Assembly: GCF_033100135.1 (NCBI RefSeq)
Contig: NZ_CP136920.1
Coordinates: forward strand, 2,475,001-2,539,000
DNA: 64,000 nt
Reading direction: 5' to 3'
From: Rubellicoccus peritrichatus
GTDB lineage: Bacteria; Verrucomicrobiota; Verrucomicrobiia; Opitutales; Cerasicoccaceae
Shown: positions 36,681 to 46,672 of the stretch, one piece after another
Layout of the letters: the number at the start of each line of letters is the position of its first letter
How positions within the stretch are numbered: position 1 is the stretch's first letter
Made by a program: the position numbers and the translations under genes
Notes under the pieces: generated by a model
The model's input: only the letters and a program-made list of their open reading frames with translations
The model's database searches: none
What the model was told of the DNA's origin: nothing

Positions 36681-38390
36681 ATGTTTGACGCTACGCTGAA
36701 ATCACATCCTGCAACAGGAGAAGACTATCTTGCGATTCGGAGCCGTGGGCATGATCTCTTGAACAATCCCTTTTTGAACAAGGGAATGGCCTTTACGCGC
36801 GAAGAGCGGATTACTCTCGGGCTTAATGGGCTTTTGCCTTACGCAGAGCGGGATATCGAGACACAGCTGGCCGAGGCACTTGAGGAAATTAATTCAAAGC
36901 CAACAAACCTCCAAAAGAATATTTTCCTGACTGCTTTGCTGGATCGCAACGAGACGCTTTTCTACCGGCTTGTTCATGATCACATCAGTGAAATGGTGCC
37001 CCTGATCTATACGCCCGTGGTTGGAGAAGCCATTGCGAATTACAGTCATATTTATAACCGCCCCAGGGGCATTTATCTGAGTTACCCTGACAGAGACCAC
37101 ATGGATGAGTTATTGGATCACCGTTGGTTCCGTAACGTGGATTTAATCTGTGTCACAGATGGTGAACGTATTCTGGGCCTTGGAGATCAGGGAGCCGGCG
37201 GCATTGGTATTACAATTGGGAAGCTCGCCCTTTATACAATTTGTTCGGGAATCAATCCGACCACTTGCCTGCCTGTCGGTCTTGATGTGGGAACCAATAA
37301 TCAGAAACTGCTGGATGATCCGGAATATGTTGGTTGGAGGCACGAGCGTATTCGTGGAGCTGATTATGACAGCTTTATTGAGCAGTTTGTTGAAACTGTT
37401 CAGAGGAAGTTTCCTCATGTTTATCTGCATTGGGAAGACTTTGGGAAATCCAATGCAACACGCATTCTCAATACCTACCGCGAACGCCTTTGCACCTTTA
37501 ATGATGATATTCAAGGTACCGGTGCAGTGGTCGTGGCAACAGTCAGTGCCGCCCTCAAAACGATTAGCAGCCGCTATCGCGATCAACGGGTGGCATTTCT
37601 TGGTGCTGGAACGGCTGGTGTTGGGATTGCTGATCAGATGAAGGCCGCGATGGTTCGTGACGGCCTTTCAGAAGAGGAAGCGAGGAAGCGTTTCTATCTC
37701 ATTGATGTCAATGGACTCTTGCAGGAAGGGCAGGATATCGCCGGTTTTCAGAAACCTTATGCCTTCAATCCGACTGAATTGAGCTCATGGGAATTTGATA
37801 ATGCCGACAACATTACTTTGGCTGAGGTAGTGGCCAATGCTAGCCCCACGATCCTGATTGGGGTTTCATCTCAGGCGGGAGCATTTACTGAGTCGATTGT
37901 TCGGGAAATGGCGACCAAGGTGGAACGGCCGATCATCATGCCATTGAGTAACCCGACATCAAAATGCGAAGCAGTGCCCGACGATTTAGCTCGCTGGACC
38001 GGAGGGCGCGCAATCATTGCCACTGGGAGTCCTTTTGATGACGTGGAGTATGAGGGAAAGACAATACCACTTAGCCAGTGTAATAATGCCTTTATCTTTC
38101 CCGGGCTTGGTCTGGGGGTGGTTGCAACGAAGCCCAAAGTTGTCAGTGATGGGATGATTGAAGCCGCTGTAGAGACCTTGGCCGAGTGTGCGCCTTCTTT
38201 ACAGGACCCAAATGCAAAGTTATTGCCACGTTTGGAGGACGCCCGTGAAGTATGTCGAAAAATCGCAATGGCAGTTGGCGAAGTTGCTTATGAGGAACAA
38301 CTTGCCCAAGTTGGAGATCCACATGAGCTTGAATTGCGCATTGATGAAAAGACTTGGGAGCCTAGGTATTTACCTTATCGGGCGGAATAA
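36681..38390 (+). CDS. maeA: NAD-dependent malic enzyme
   Basis: 569 residues, as expected for the large (E. coli MaeA type) class. Oxidative decarboxylation of malate to pyruvate with reduction of NAD. Visible signatures: YTPVVGEAIANYSHIY (substrate tyrosine region), GERILGLGDQGAGGIGITIGKL (active site and lysine), FNDDIQGTGAVVVATV (metal-binding Asp pair), and the Rossmann VAFLGAGTAGVGIADQM. MPLSNPTSKCEAVPDD is the downstream conserved block. Single gene between divergent BI-1 and a histidine kinase. Confidence 0.95.
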   Translation: MFDATLKSHPATGEDYLAIRSRGHDLLNNPFLNKGMAFTREERITLGLNGLLPYAERDIETQLAEALEEINSKPTNLQKNIFLTALLDRNETLFYRLVHDHISEMVPLIYTPVVGEAIANYSHIYNRPRGIYLSYPDRDHMDELLDHRWFRNVDLICVTDGERILGLGDQGAGGIGITIGKLALYTICSGINPTTCLPVGLDVGTNNQKLLDDPEYVGWRHERIRGADYDSFIEQFVETVQRKFPHVYLHWEDFGKSNATRILNTYRERLCTFNDDIQGTGAVVVATVSAALKTISSRYRDQRVAFLGAGTAGVGIADQMKAAMVRDGLSEEEARKRFYLIDVNGLLQEGQDIAGFQKPYAFNPTELSSWEFDNADNITLAEVVANASPTILIGVSSQAGAFTESIVREMATKVERPIIMPLSNPTSKCEAVPDDLARWTGGRAIIATGSPFDDVEYEGKTIPLSQCNNAFIFPGLGLGVVATKPKVVSDGMIEAAVETLAECAPSLQDPNAKLLPRLEDAREVCRKIAMAVGEVAYEEQLAQVGDPHELELRIDEKTWEPRYLPYRAE

Positions 38391-38495
38391 GACTAGCCTC
38401 TATTGGCTCTAAAGCAATGAACGGAGATCTGTGGGGATGTTTTACCCCAGTTTTTCCTCAATAATTGCTCGAAAATGCCGAAGTAAAGGGGAACC

Positions 38496-40085
38496 ATGTC
38501 ACCTGATTGCGAATATTCCATCCAGCTAGCCCAAACGTTCATTGAGTATTGTCCGTCGCCAGTCGCTATCTTTGATCTCAACATGCGCTATGTTGCAGTG
38601 AGTGAGAGTTGGTTTTCTGAATACCGCTTGAAGGAGTGTAACATTGTTGGCCGCAGCCATTACGATATTTTCCCCGAAACACCAGATGAATGGAAAGTGC
38701 TTCACCAGCGCTGTTTGAAGGGTGAGGTATTAAAAAACGATGAAGTTCCTTTTACACGTCTGGATGGGAGCCTTGATTACATTTCCTGGGAAATGCGCCC
38801 ATGGCGGGAGGATAACGGCTCCATCGGTGGGCTCATCATGTATACTGAGGTGATCACCGAAAAGGTCCTCAATCGCCTGCATTTGGTGAGAGAGGAGGCT
38901 CGACTGACAGCGTTGATGCAGGTTGCAGTCGAACCTTGCATCGAAGCCGCGCTGGAGAAGGCTTTGGAACTTGGGACCAGAGAGCTGGGAATGGAGATCG
39001 GAATTGTCAGTGACATACAGGGCGACCATTATCGCTTGCGTTCTCACTATGCGCCTGGGACTGATTTGACAGGCAATGAACAATTCTCCGTGGGTGAGAC
39101 TTATTGTTCTCTGGCCCTTCAACGAGAGGAGCCCTTGGGAATACACCACATGGGACAAAGTTCTTACAAAGGCCATCCCTGCTATCAAAAATTTGCCCTT
39201 GAATCTTATATTGGCATATCGCTTCGTGTGGGTGGCCATCTATTCGGGACGCTCAATTTCTCCAGCGCCCAACCTTTGAGTGAACCTTTTACTGATGCTG
39301 ACAAACGTTTTGTCGGTTTGATGGCACGCTGGATCAGTAATGCGCTTGAAAGCATCGCATTGAAAAACGAGTTACAGAATGCTGTAAGGTCACAGAGAGA
39401 ATTCTTTTCAGTCCTGGCACATGATCTGAGGAATCAGATGAATGGTTCGATCTTCTTTACTGGTATTTTAAAAGATCGCTTTGATGAAAATGAAACAGAA
39501 GAGCGCGAAATCATAGGAGATATTGCATTACAATTTGAGGAAACGAATGCAATGCTCAGCAAGCTTTTGGAATGGGGACGTGACTCCATGGAGTCTGACT
39601 CAATCAGTATCAATCAGGAAAAATTGCAATGGGGCGAAGTAACAGACCAAGTATTTACTCCCTTGAGGCCTGAAGCAGCTCAGAAAAATATTACCCTTCA
39701 AGTTGTTGGTGAAGCAGGAACAGAGTTCTTTGCTGATCGCATACTGTTGACAACTATTCTGCGTAATCTCATCACCAATTCCTTCCGGGCTCTCAAAGCG
39801 GAAGGTACTATTCAATTGAGTATATCCGTTGATGATGCAGTAACGCGTTTTGTTGTCTCTGATAACGGTCCTGGCATGAGTCAAGTCATGCTCAATGATC
39901 TGAATCAGGAGATTATTCCCCGGCTTCCGAAATCTCCTGATGGCAGTGGTTTTGGCTTGCTCATTTGTCGTTCTTACACGGCGCGCCATCAGGGAAAAAT
40001 CTCTTTTGAAAATCAGGAACCGCAGGGACTTCGTGTCCTTTTGGAATTACCACGTTACCCCATAGGTATCGGGCATATTGCTTGA
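38496..40085 (+). CDS. PAS-GAF sensor histidine kinase
   Basis: 529 residues, no clear membrane helix, so probably cytoplasmic. A PAS domain (about 10-130: CPSPVAIFDLNMRYVAVSESW, GRSHYDIFPETPDEWKV), a GAF domain (about 140-290: TALMQVAVEPCIEAALEKAL, SYIGISLRVGGHLFGTLNF), a dimerisation helix with the phosphoacceptor His in VLAHDLRNQMNG (around 308) and an HATPase (NLITNSFRAL as N-box, SDNGPGM as G1, GSGFGLLICRSY as G2). No response regulator is adjacent, so it is an orphan kinase here. Signal unknown. Confidence 0.9.
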   Translation: MSPDCEYSIQLAQTFIEYCPSPVAIFDLNMRYVAVSESWFSEYRLKECNIVGRSHYDIFPETPDEWKVLHQRCLKGEVLKNDEVPFTRLDGSLDYISWEMRPWREDNGSIGGLIMYTEVITEKVLNRLHLVREEARLTALMQVAVEPCIEAALEKALELGTRELGMEIGIVSDIQGDHYRLRSHYAPGTDLTGNEQFSVGETYCSLALQREEPLGIHHMGQSSYKGHPCYQKFALESYIGISLRVGGHLFGTLNFSSAQPLSEPFTDADKRFVGLMARWISNALESIALKNELQNAVRSQREFFSVLAHDLRNQMNGSIFFTGILKDRFDENETEEREIIGDIALQFEETNAMLSKLLEWGRDSMESDSISINQEKLQWGEVTDQVFTPLRPEAAQKNITLQVVGEAGTEFFADRILLTTILRNLITNSFRALKAEGTIQLSISVDDAVTRFVVSDNGPGMSQVMLNDLNQEIIPRLPKSPDGSGFGLLICRSYTARHQGKISFENQEPQGLRVLLELPRYPIGIGHIA

Positions 40086-40258
40086 GCTTCTAGCTTGGTT
40101 TGTCAGAAGACAGTGTATCAATCATGATCGCTGGTCTGTTGATTGGTCAGCGAAATAAGCTCAATTCTGAGAGGGATGATTGATTTTTACCATGTTCATG
40201 GCGATTTCTTAAAAACCTTCTTTGCAGATCCAAAAGTTTTGTTCATGAATGAGGCTAC

Positions 40259-41947
40259 GTGCTTCATTATTTAAAAGTCGAAAACCTTGCTTTGATGGAC
40301 CGTTCTGAACTCGAGTTCGGGACCGGGTTTACAGTTGTGACTGGTGAGACCGGAGCGGGTAAAAGTGTGTTACTTGGAGCATTGTCGATTCTGGCAGGCA
40401 ATCGCGTTGACAAATCTGTCATTCGGCAAGGGCAGGCACACTGTTCCGTTGAGGCGATTTTGCACTTTGCAGATGCCAGTACTATTGACGCTGATCTTGA
40501 AGCACTGGGTTTGCCGCTTTGCGAGGAAGGCCAACTGGTTTTACGACGAGTCATACATCAACAGAAGCCCGCTCGAGTCCATATCAATGGAGCTGTGGCA
40601 ACTTTGGCCTCGCTTCAGAGCCTGGGAGAATCCTGGGTGGATTTCCACGGTCCGGGTGAACCGCAAAAGCTTTTTCAAGGTAGGCGTCAATTGGAGTTGC
40701 TGGACCATTTTTCGGGTAATGACGAAAAACTGCGGACATACAAAGAAGCATTTGTAAAATGGCGTGAACTTCTGGAACAGGCCGAGGCATTGCGTTCTGG
40801 TGAACGGCTCTCTGCTGATGAGGCTGAATTCATTCGATCTCAAATTGAGTCAATTGATTCTGTTGATGTATCTGAAGAGTCTATTGCAAATCTGGAGCGT
40901 GATTATGCCCGTATCGATAAAGCGCAGGAGTTGGCTGCGTTGACCGAATCTCTCGAGTTTGGCATCGGTGGTGAGGTTGGCCTGTCAGCTCAAATCCCTG
41001 CCTTGATTCGGGCAGCTCATGAATTAGTTGAGATTGACTCAGGTGCTGCTGAGTTATGTCGCCGGCTGGATGCACTCGCAATAGAAGTCGATGATCTGGC
41101 TGCAGAGTTTGGTGCTTTAGGAACGGGGCTTGATATCGATGAAGAGACTGCAAGTTCCATTCAGGAACAGATGCAGACTTGGCTTTCACTCAAGCGTAAA
41201 TACGGTCCAACGGTCAGTGATGTGCTCTCTAAGCGTGACGCATTGAAAGAGCGTCTCGAGTCACAAGGCAATGTTGCGGAAAAGCTGGAGGGACTTGATG
41301 CGGATGCAGTGAAGCAGGAAGCCCGCTTACGGTCGCTTGGAAAAACACTGACACGGGAGCGCAGGCGTGGCGCCAAAGAGCTTTCCACAAAAGCTCGAAA
41401 GCTTCTTGCGCGTCTGGGTTTCAAAAAAGCTGAGTTCACTATTGAGATTATCGACGAGATTGAACTCAAGTCCTATGGAGATACGATCTGCCAGTTCTTG
41501 TTTGCGCCCAATGCGGGTCAAGATTTGATGCCACTCAATAAGATTGCATCGAGTGGTGAAACCGCACGAGTCATGCTAGCTCTAAAGGCAGTACTCGCAG
41601 CAGCTGATTCAACACCGCTTCTGGTCTTTGACGAAGTTGACGCAAATGTCGGTGGTGAGATCGGAGCAGAAGTGGGACGCGAGTTGGCAGCTTTGGCTGG
41701 CGCGCATCAGGTCCTTTGTGTCACTCACTTGCCTCAGGTTGCAGCTTATGGACGTCAGCACTTCGTTGTCGAAAAATCGCAATCGAAAAAGTCGACAACG
41801 GTTATGATCAAGCCGATTGACGAATCTCCCAAAGATCGCGAAACCGAGATCGCGCGCATGCTTGGTGACCGCAAATCGTCTTCAGCAAAAACACATGCAC
41901 GGGAGCTGCTGGAAAGCAGCGTCGTCTTGCGTCAGGCTGGAAAGTAA
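40259..41947 (+). CDS. recN: DNA repair protein RecN
   Basis: 562 residues, starting at GTG. SMC-like ATPase for double-strand break repair. The N-terminus LHYLKVENLALMDRSELEFG and the Walker A GETGAGKSVLLGAL (near residues 30-43) are typical; a coiled-coil middle follows, and the C-terminal half has the ABC signature LNKIASSGETARVMLALKAV and Walker B TPLLVFDEVDANVGGEIG, then the His-loop VTHLPQVAAYG. No clear SOS box was recognised upstream. It converges with the small lipoprotein gene after 4 bp. Confidence 0.95.
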   Translation: MLHYLKVENLALMDRSELEFGTGFTVVTGETGAGKSVLLGALSILAGNRVDKSVIRQGQAHCSVEAILHFADASTIDADLEALGLPLCEEGQLVLRRVIHQQKPARVHINGAVATLASLQSLGESWVDFHGPGEPQKLFQGRRQLELLDHFSGNDEKLRTYKEAFVKWRELLEQAEALRSGERLSADEAEFIRSQIESIDSVDVSEESIANLERDYARIDKAQELAALTESLEFGIGGEVGLSAQIPALIRAAHELVEIDSGAAELCRRLDALAIEVDDLAAEFGALGTGLDIDEETASSIQEQMQTWLSLKRKYGPTVSDVLSKRDALKERLESQGNVAEKLEGLDADAVKQEARLRSLGKTLTRERRRGAKELSTKARKLLARLGFKKAEFTIEIIDEIELKSYGDTICQFLFAPNAGQDLMPLNKIASSGETARVMLALKAVLAAADSTPLLVFDEVDANVGGEIGAEVGRELAALAGAHQVLCVTHLPQVAAYGRQHFVVEKSQSKKSTTVMIKPIDESPKDRETEIARMLGDRKSSSAKTHARELLESSVVLRQAGK

Positions 41948-41951
41948 TGGG

Positions 41952-42164
41952 TTAGTTTGCTGGTGCTTCCCAGGCTGGTGTATCGCCGACACTGGGAACA
42001 TAGTTCGGGTCGATTGCGCGGTCGAATTGTTCTTCCTGCTGCTGATGTTCCTGGGCGCGAACTTCACGTGCGAAATTACGCTTTTCTTCTTCGGTTGCTG
42101 CTGAGGTGCAACCCGCAAAAAGCGCTGTCACCAGAGCGGGTAGAATAATGAGAAAATGCTTCAT
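41952..42164 (-). CDS. Small lipoprotein
   Basis: 70 residues. Lipobox ALFAGC with Cys19, then a short charged segment (EEEKRNFAREVRAQEHQQQEEQFDRAI) and a Pro-rich end. No family recognised. The start overlaps the stop of the glycine-zipper lipoprotein gene by 4 bp (ATGA), so it is last in the run of genes that includes resB-ccsA. Confidence 0.75.
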   Translation of the reverse strand: MKHFLIILPALVTALFAGCTSAATEEEKRNFAREVRAQEHQQQEEQFDRAIDPNYVPSVGDTPAWEAPAN

Positions 42165-42553
42165 GATTGAGTCTGGGACTGATTGTTTAAGTTATCCTGT
42201 TCCTGTTGGAGCTTTTGTTGTTCAAGGTCCAGCTTTTGCTGTTCCAAATCAAGTCGTTGCTGTTCCAGCTCCTGCCTTTGCTGGTCAATGCTTTGTTGCT
42301 CAGCCTGAGTGTTGTTTGTTGAAGAGCTGGAGGAGTCATCCGCTGTGGCATTTCCTATTGCGGCGCCGCCAAGCCCGCCAATTAATGCTCCTGCGATGGC
42401 ACCTTCGCCACCTCCGACCGCAGCACCGATACCTGCACCGGTTCCCGCTCCAATTGCACCGCCGCCGAGCGTGCGTTGTGTTTCATTACATCCTGTCAGT
42501 AGGACTGCCAGGACAATACTAATGATTGTTGCAGGATATAAATGCACTTTCAT
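42161..42553 (-). CDS. Glycine-zipper lipoprotein with Gln/Leu coiled-coil tail
   Basis: 130 residues. Lipobox VLLTGC (Cys22). A glycine zipper at about 30-70 (GGGAIGAGTGAGIGAAVGGG and GALIGGLGGAAIGNA) of the kind found in outer-membrane associated proteins, then a Ser/Thr linker and a repetitive Gln/Leu/Glu heptad-like tail (QQRLDLEQQKLDLEQQKLQ) that should form a coiled coil. Function unknown. It lies 16 bp after ccsA and overlaps the next lipoprotein gene. Confidence 0.8.
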   Translation of the reverse strand: MKVHLYPATIISIVLAVLLTGCNETQRTLGGGAIGAGTGAGIGAAVGGGEGAIAGALIGGLGGAAIGNATADDSSSSSTNNTQAEQQSIDQQRQELEQQRLDLEQQKLDLEQQKLQQEQDNLNNQSQTQS

Positions 42554-42568
42554 TCGATATTGTGAAAT

Positions 42569-44416
42569 TCAAGTCGGATCTGTTTGGAGGGTAACTGTTT
42601 TGCTATCATGCCTGCGTTCAGGCAAATACGCCAGACCAATTATTATCGCCTGGGTTAACCAGAACAAAACCATCCAGAAGAAACCAGAGTCGGTAAAGCC
42701 ATATGAATGCAGACCGACACCCAGTAGATTAGTTCCAAACCATGACCATGCAGTGACCATGTTACCGCCCACTGCAAGCGCCATAAAGCCACGCTCTTTC
42801 GACCAACCACACCAACGGGCGTGCAGCATGAGTGCGCACCACAGGACGATAATCAAAGCGCCATTCTCCTTGGGATCCCAGCCCCAGAAACGTCCCCAGC
42901 TTTGGTCTGCCCAAATGCCTCCAAGCATGGTTCCGACAAAGGAGAAAAGAAGCGAGAAACAGGTAATACCGTAAACCATGCGATAGAGCGCACGCTTGGT
43001 CTCGTTATCAATACCGCCCAATGGTCTTTTGATGATGTAGTAAGTGGCAAGTGCTCCCGCAAGGAAGACCGAAGAGTAGCCAATCGTGATGATGACAACA
43101 TGGGTTGCCAGCCAGAAGTTCGAATCCAGAACCGCACGCATCATTTCCAGCGTGTCGCCTGTTTTGGCGAGATTGTAAGCGATGACCAGTGTTATGAATC
43201 CGACGATGGATGCGGTGAAGGCTCCGACGCCACCTCGGAATACTCTCTCCAGAATGATTCCGAGCAGCACCGCTCCCCAGCCAATAAAGATGGCCGAGGA
43301 GTAAAGGTTGGTCACAGGAGGTCTGCCTTGGATATACATTCGTGCACAGAGACCGAAGGTGTGGATGACAAAGGCAAGCAGGAGCAGGTAGAAGGCAGCT
43401 TGCTGCAGCTCCTTGGTCCACCCCAGCCAGCTCACTGCAACAATAATGAAGATCAGGACATAAAGAATACTTGCCTGATAGAAAGGAGCGAAGTTGTTGA
43501 AAAATTCTTCAAATGCGACGCGTCCGGTTGGAGCTTTTCCAGCGAAGATCTCATGCAAATTCTCCAACGATTGATTAAACGCGGTTGGATCATCGTTCTG
43601 ATAAGCTACGGCAAGATCCAGATAGCCTTGGACCACTGGGTTGATTTGCTTTGTGCTGATAGAGTCCAGCAAGGCTTCGCCGACATTGGCCCAGTCATCG
43701 ATGGCTTTTGACTCTTCGCTGAGTGGTGGTGCAATTCCGAGTTCCGCCGTTTGAGACAAGCGAATGAACTGGCTGGTGAAAGTAGCAAAAATCTGGAAAG
43801 CCGCCTCGTTGTAAGCTTCACCTTTTTCCCTTTTGTCGAAGGCTTCCCGTCCTGGCTCGATAACTTGAACCCAGCGGTCATAGATGGACTGGAGTTGGGA
43901 GATTTCGCCGCCGGCATGAAAGCTGATCTTCAGGCGCTCATACTGGTTCATCGCAATTGCCAGTTTGACCAGTTGCCTTTCAAAGACGGACCTCAGTTGA
44001 GCTTCAGGGTTTACGTTGTTGGCCTGTTCTCCGATCGCATCACGCTGCTCCAGTAGCATGTTGTAGGAGAAATACTTTTCCTTCTCCTGTTTGATACCCA
44101 GCATCCCAAGCACTTCTGCATTGTCTATCCGGAAAACGGGCAGCTTGTCTGCTTTCTGTGGAGAGAAGGCAACCATGAGCAACCATTCAATTGCGGGTAT
44201 CTTCCTGTCATCAGTTCGAACGGCTGACTTTTGTGAGATAATCTTCAGTGTGTTGATCGCCACTGAGTCTAGCGGCATGACACGTCCGCCGGTCTGGACT
44301 GGTAGTTCGGCAAAGCCGGCAATGTCATAATCTCCACTGTAACGTGGAGGCATCAGCCCACGCACGATGATCAGCAAACCGATAACAAGCAGGAGAATTG
44401 GAATAATCTTTCGCAT
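42569..44416 (-). CDS. ccsA: Cytochrome c biogenesis protein CcsA/ResC type
   Basis: 615 residues from ATG at 44416 (MRKIIPILLLV); a start at 44455 would overlap the resB gene. Carries haem across the membrane to the ligation site in System II. A long N-terminal region outside the membrane helices (about 20-300) is followed by the CcsA core with the tryptophan-rich haem motif WGRFWGWDPKENGALI and surrounding histidines (HTFGLCARMY, THVVIITIGYSSVF, LLGVGLHSYGF). This is longer than the ~320-residue chloroplast or cyanobacterial form but usual when an N-terminal extension is present. Next to resB in the operon. Confidence 0.92.
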   Translation of the reverse strand: MRKIIPILLLVIGLLIIVRGLMPPRYSGDYDIAGFAELPVQTGGRVMPLDSVAINTLKIISQKSAVRTDDRKIPAIEWLLMVAFSPQKADKLPVFRIDNAEVLGMLGIKQEKEKYFSYNMLLEQRDAIGEQANNVNPEAQLRSVFERQLVKLAIAMNQYERLKISFHAGGEISQLQSIYDRWVQVIEPGREAFDKREKGEAYNEAAFQIFATFTSQFIRLSQTAELGIAPPLSEESKAIDDWANVGEALLDSISTKQINPVVQGYLDLAVAYQNDDPTAFNQSLENLHEIFAGKAPTGRVAFEEFFNNFAPFYQASILYVLIFIIVAVSWLGWTKELQQAAFYLLLLAFVIHTFGLCARMYIQGRPPVTNLYSSAIFIGWGAVLLGIILERVFRGGVGAFTASIVGFITLVIAYNLAKTGDTLEMMRAVLDSNFWLATHVVIITIGYSSVFLAGALATYYIIKRPLGGIDNETKRALYRMVYGITCFSLLFSFVGTMLGGIWADQSWGRFWGWDPKENGALIIVLWCALMLHARWCGWSKERGFMALAVGGNMVTAWSWFGTNLLGVGLHSYGFTDSGFFWMVLFWLTQAIIIGLAYLPERRHDSKTVTLQTDPT

Positions 44417-44426
44417 ACTCTTTTTG

Positions 44427-45770
44427 TTATGTTGTCGCTGTAGTGCCTGTGGCACCGCGGGCTTTCTTTGATTGCTTGGTGGCGAAGTTGACCAGACTGA
44501 TGCCGAAGTGAATCAACATGCCGATTCCGACCAGGGCGACGGAGATATAGGGCAGTGTCCAGGCAGGATTTCGGACAATCTGGAGAATTGAAGTGGTGTC
44601 ATCGTTGGCGAATGACTGTTGGAAAAAAGTCAACCCGGCGTAGCGGAGTGGATGATTCATATAGATCAGCACTTTGCGGTCTTCAGATGTGGTGGGATTT
44701 TTTAAAACAATGTCGCTGGAGAAATTTACCGGGATTTCCGTGCCCGGGTATTTATCGTGGCTGAAGTCCTGCAGTTGAATCCAAAAAGGGTAGTAGTGCT
44801 GGAGAAAGCGCATTTCGATTTCATAGTTTTTCCCATCGTAGGAAAACGACTGCGCTGGAATGTTTTCTCCGAATCCGCTGCTGACGATCCATGAGCCGAT
44901 TGGACCCGTTTCACTCAGGACCGTAACCACCGCTCCCGGTATGTTTACTTTGTCCTGTTCGAAAGTGAGTGGTTGTTCCTGGAGGACACCTCTCATGCGG
45001 GAGGCGAAGCCTTGCAAGGGCAGGTCTCCTTTGTTCAGAACAACTCTGCCTTCATCGTCCAGAACCAGGGCGTCACCTTCACGCAGACTCTCAAGGGCTG
45101 AAGTGACTTCCGCTTTCTGCGCTGCCGGCAGTTGCGGATTGGTCTGCATATGTTCGTAATGCTTGAGAAGGTTTGGGCCAATCGCAGCACCAGCATTTTC
45201 GGAAAAAGCTTCGACACGAATGGAAAGCGGCAGGTCAGGCAGATCGATGATCCTGCCTGGTTTCAACAGCGATTGCGGAATGCTCGTCACGCGATCCACC
45301 GTTGGGTCTTCACGGTTGATAATGACTAGCTCGTTGTTCCGGAAGTCAGTGGAGAAATTCACAGGCTCTCCTCCCTCATCGAGAAACATCTGACTTTCCT
45401 CCTGATAAAAGGAGATAAGAAATCCGCTGATGATAAGGAGCACGACTCCGCCATGGATCAGGATAATACCGATTTTCTTCCAGCTGGATTTGAAATAACG
45501 AAAATGCCCGCAAGCTAGATTGATGACCAGTAGACCACCGAGGAGAAAGCCTCCGGGAAGGGGCAAGTGAAACCATCGAAGTTGCGAACCATACGGCCAT
45601 TCCAGCGGGTATTGCCAAAAAACATAAAGACTTTCAAAATACCGTTTCTGGGTTTCGTGAATGCCCCAGTGGACCTGATCCAGGGTGCCGAAGAAAACCA
45701 GCACCATGGAAAATGCAAGGAGGACTACAGTCAGTCTCAGCGAACTGAAGAAGCGAAAAACCGGATTCAT
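44427..45770 (-). CDS. resB: Cytochrome c biogenesis protein ResB
   Basis: 447 residues. Partner of CcsA in System II haem ligation. Membrane helices near the N-terminus (SLRLTVVLLAFSMVLVFFGTL, LPGGFLLGGLLVINLACGH, GIILIHGGVVLLIISGFLI) frame a large soluble domain, with a last helix near residue 415 (ISVALVGIGMLIHFGISLV). DQVHWGIHETQKRYFES matches the conserved early ResB segment. It lies 3 bp after the upstream lipoprotein stop and precedes ccsA by 10 bp. Confidence 0.92.
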   Translation of the reverse strand: MNPVFRFFSSLRLTVVLLAFSMVLVFFGTLDQVHWGIHETQKRYFESLYVFWQYPLEWPYGSQLRWFHLPLPGGFLLGGLLVINLACGHFRYFKSSWKKIGIILIHGGVVLLIISGFLISFYQEESQMFLDEGGEPVNFSTDFRNNELVIINREDPTVDRVTSIPQSLLKPGRIIDLPDLPLSIRVEAFSENAGAAIGPNLLKHYEHMQTNPQLPAAQKAEVTSALESLREGDALVLDDEGRVVLNKGDLPLQGFASRMRGVLQEQPLTFEQDKVNIPGAVVTVLSETGPIGSWIVSSGFGENIPAQSFSYDGKNYEIEMRFLQHYYPFWIQLQDFSHDKYPGTEIPVNFSSDIVLKNPTTSEDRKVLIYMNHPLRYAGLTFFQQSFANDDTTSILQIVRNPAWTLPYISVALVGIGMLIHFGISLVNFATKQSKKARGATGTTATT

Positions 45771-45773
45771 TGC

Positions 45774-46454
45774 TTACTTGAATTTCACCGAAGAGATGAA
45801 TCGGCCGAGGCTGGCAGCCTGACTTTCAACTACTTCCGTGTCGCCTTGCATTTTGAAAAACCAGGTGCCTTCCGGACGTGTCACGATGATGCCACCGATG
45901 CTTTTGCCGTTTGGTCCGTTCAATTCAACGAAGATGCCGTTGGAGCCATCTACACTCAAAGCATTCTCTTTCTTTAAAATTTCGAGTTCTTGATTTGTCA
46001 GAGGGGTCGCGCCGATCTGGCCTGCCCATCGATTAATGTTTGCAAGCAATCCACCTACACTTCCGGGAAAAGCCAGAACGGAAACTTCCGCTGTCTTGCC
46101 ATTTTCCTCAATAGTCCAGGAGCCTTTGCGCATGGATCCGAGTGGCTGTGCTTTCCAGTCTGAAGGCGCCTGCCAGTCGGGAGTTTTAAAACCGGCACTT
46201 TGTTGTGCCATACCGGGAAGTTCCTGCATTCCGGAGGACGGAGCGGTCGGTGAGTTATTTGAGCTCGCCGCCCCTGCCGAAGGATTGGCCATCGGTGCTC
46301 CCTTCTGGCTTCCCATCGTATGGCGGGAATGATTTGTCGTCGGCCAGCTTTTGGGAACTTCCTTTGAAACTTCGTAGGTGTTGACTTTGTCTTCCTTGCA
46401 GCCAGCGAAGGCGATCAGTGCCACTAACACCAGAATCTGAAGTATTAAACGCAT
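45774..46454 (-). CDS. Uncharacterised lipoprotein of the resB-ccsA operon
   Basis: 226 residues. Lipobox ALIAFAGC (Cys19), a low-complexity Ser/Pro/Ala segment (about 45-95), then a folded domain of ~130 residues (FKTPDWQAPSDWKAQPLGSMRKGSWTIEE, SVGGLLANINRWAGQIG, GIFVELNGPNGKSIGGIIV, TWFFKMQGDTEVVESQ). Family not recognised. First gene of the five-gene run, 3 bp before resB, so a role in cytochrome c or membrane maintenance is possible from context only. Confidence 0.75.
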   Translation of the reverse strand: MRLILQILVLVALIAFAGCKEDKVNTYEVSKEVPKSWPTTNHSRHTMGSQKGAPMANPSAGAASSNNSPTAPSSGMQELPGMAQQSAGFKTPDWQAPSDWKAQPLGSMRKGSWTIEENGKTAEVSVLAFPGSVGGLLANINRWAGQIGATPLTNQELEILKKENALSVDGSNGIFVELNGPNGKSIGGIIVTRPEGTWFFKMQGDTEVVESQAASLGRFISSVKFK

Positions 46455-46672
46455 TTTTGGTGTAGAATTCCTATTTCCAAGCCAAGGTCAAGCGAACGCG
46501 GCAATTGCCAGCACGACTAATTGTAAAAAAGAGACCTGCTTATTGCATTTTCCCAATCATAGCCTCTTTGAGTTGTAGATAAGGGCAAGCGGGACTTGAG
46601 GAATTCCTGCTGAATTGACAATCGCACTGCAAAATGCTAAACCTTTTCAATAATACTACTCTAGTTACTGTT

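Noticed and set aside
40086-40258. SOS/LexA box upstream of recN
   Set aside because: Two TGTTCATG sequences occur, but neither continues to the GAACA half-site after 4 bases, so no LexA box can be claimed.
42821-43711. Plus-strand open frame opposite ccsA
   Set aside because: Antisense shadow of a membrane-protein gene with no recognisable product.
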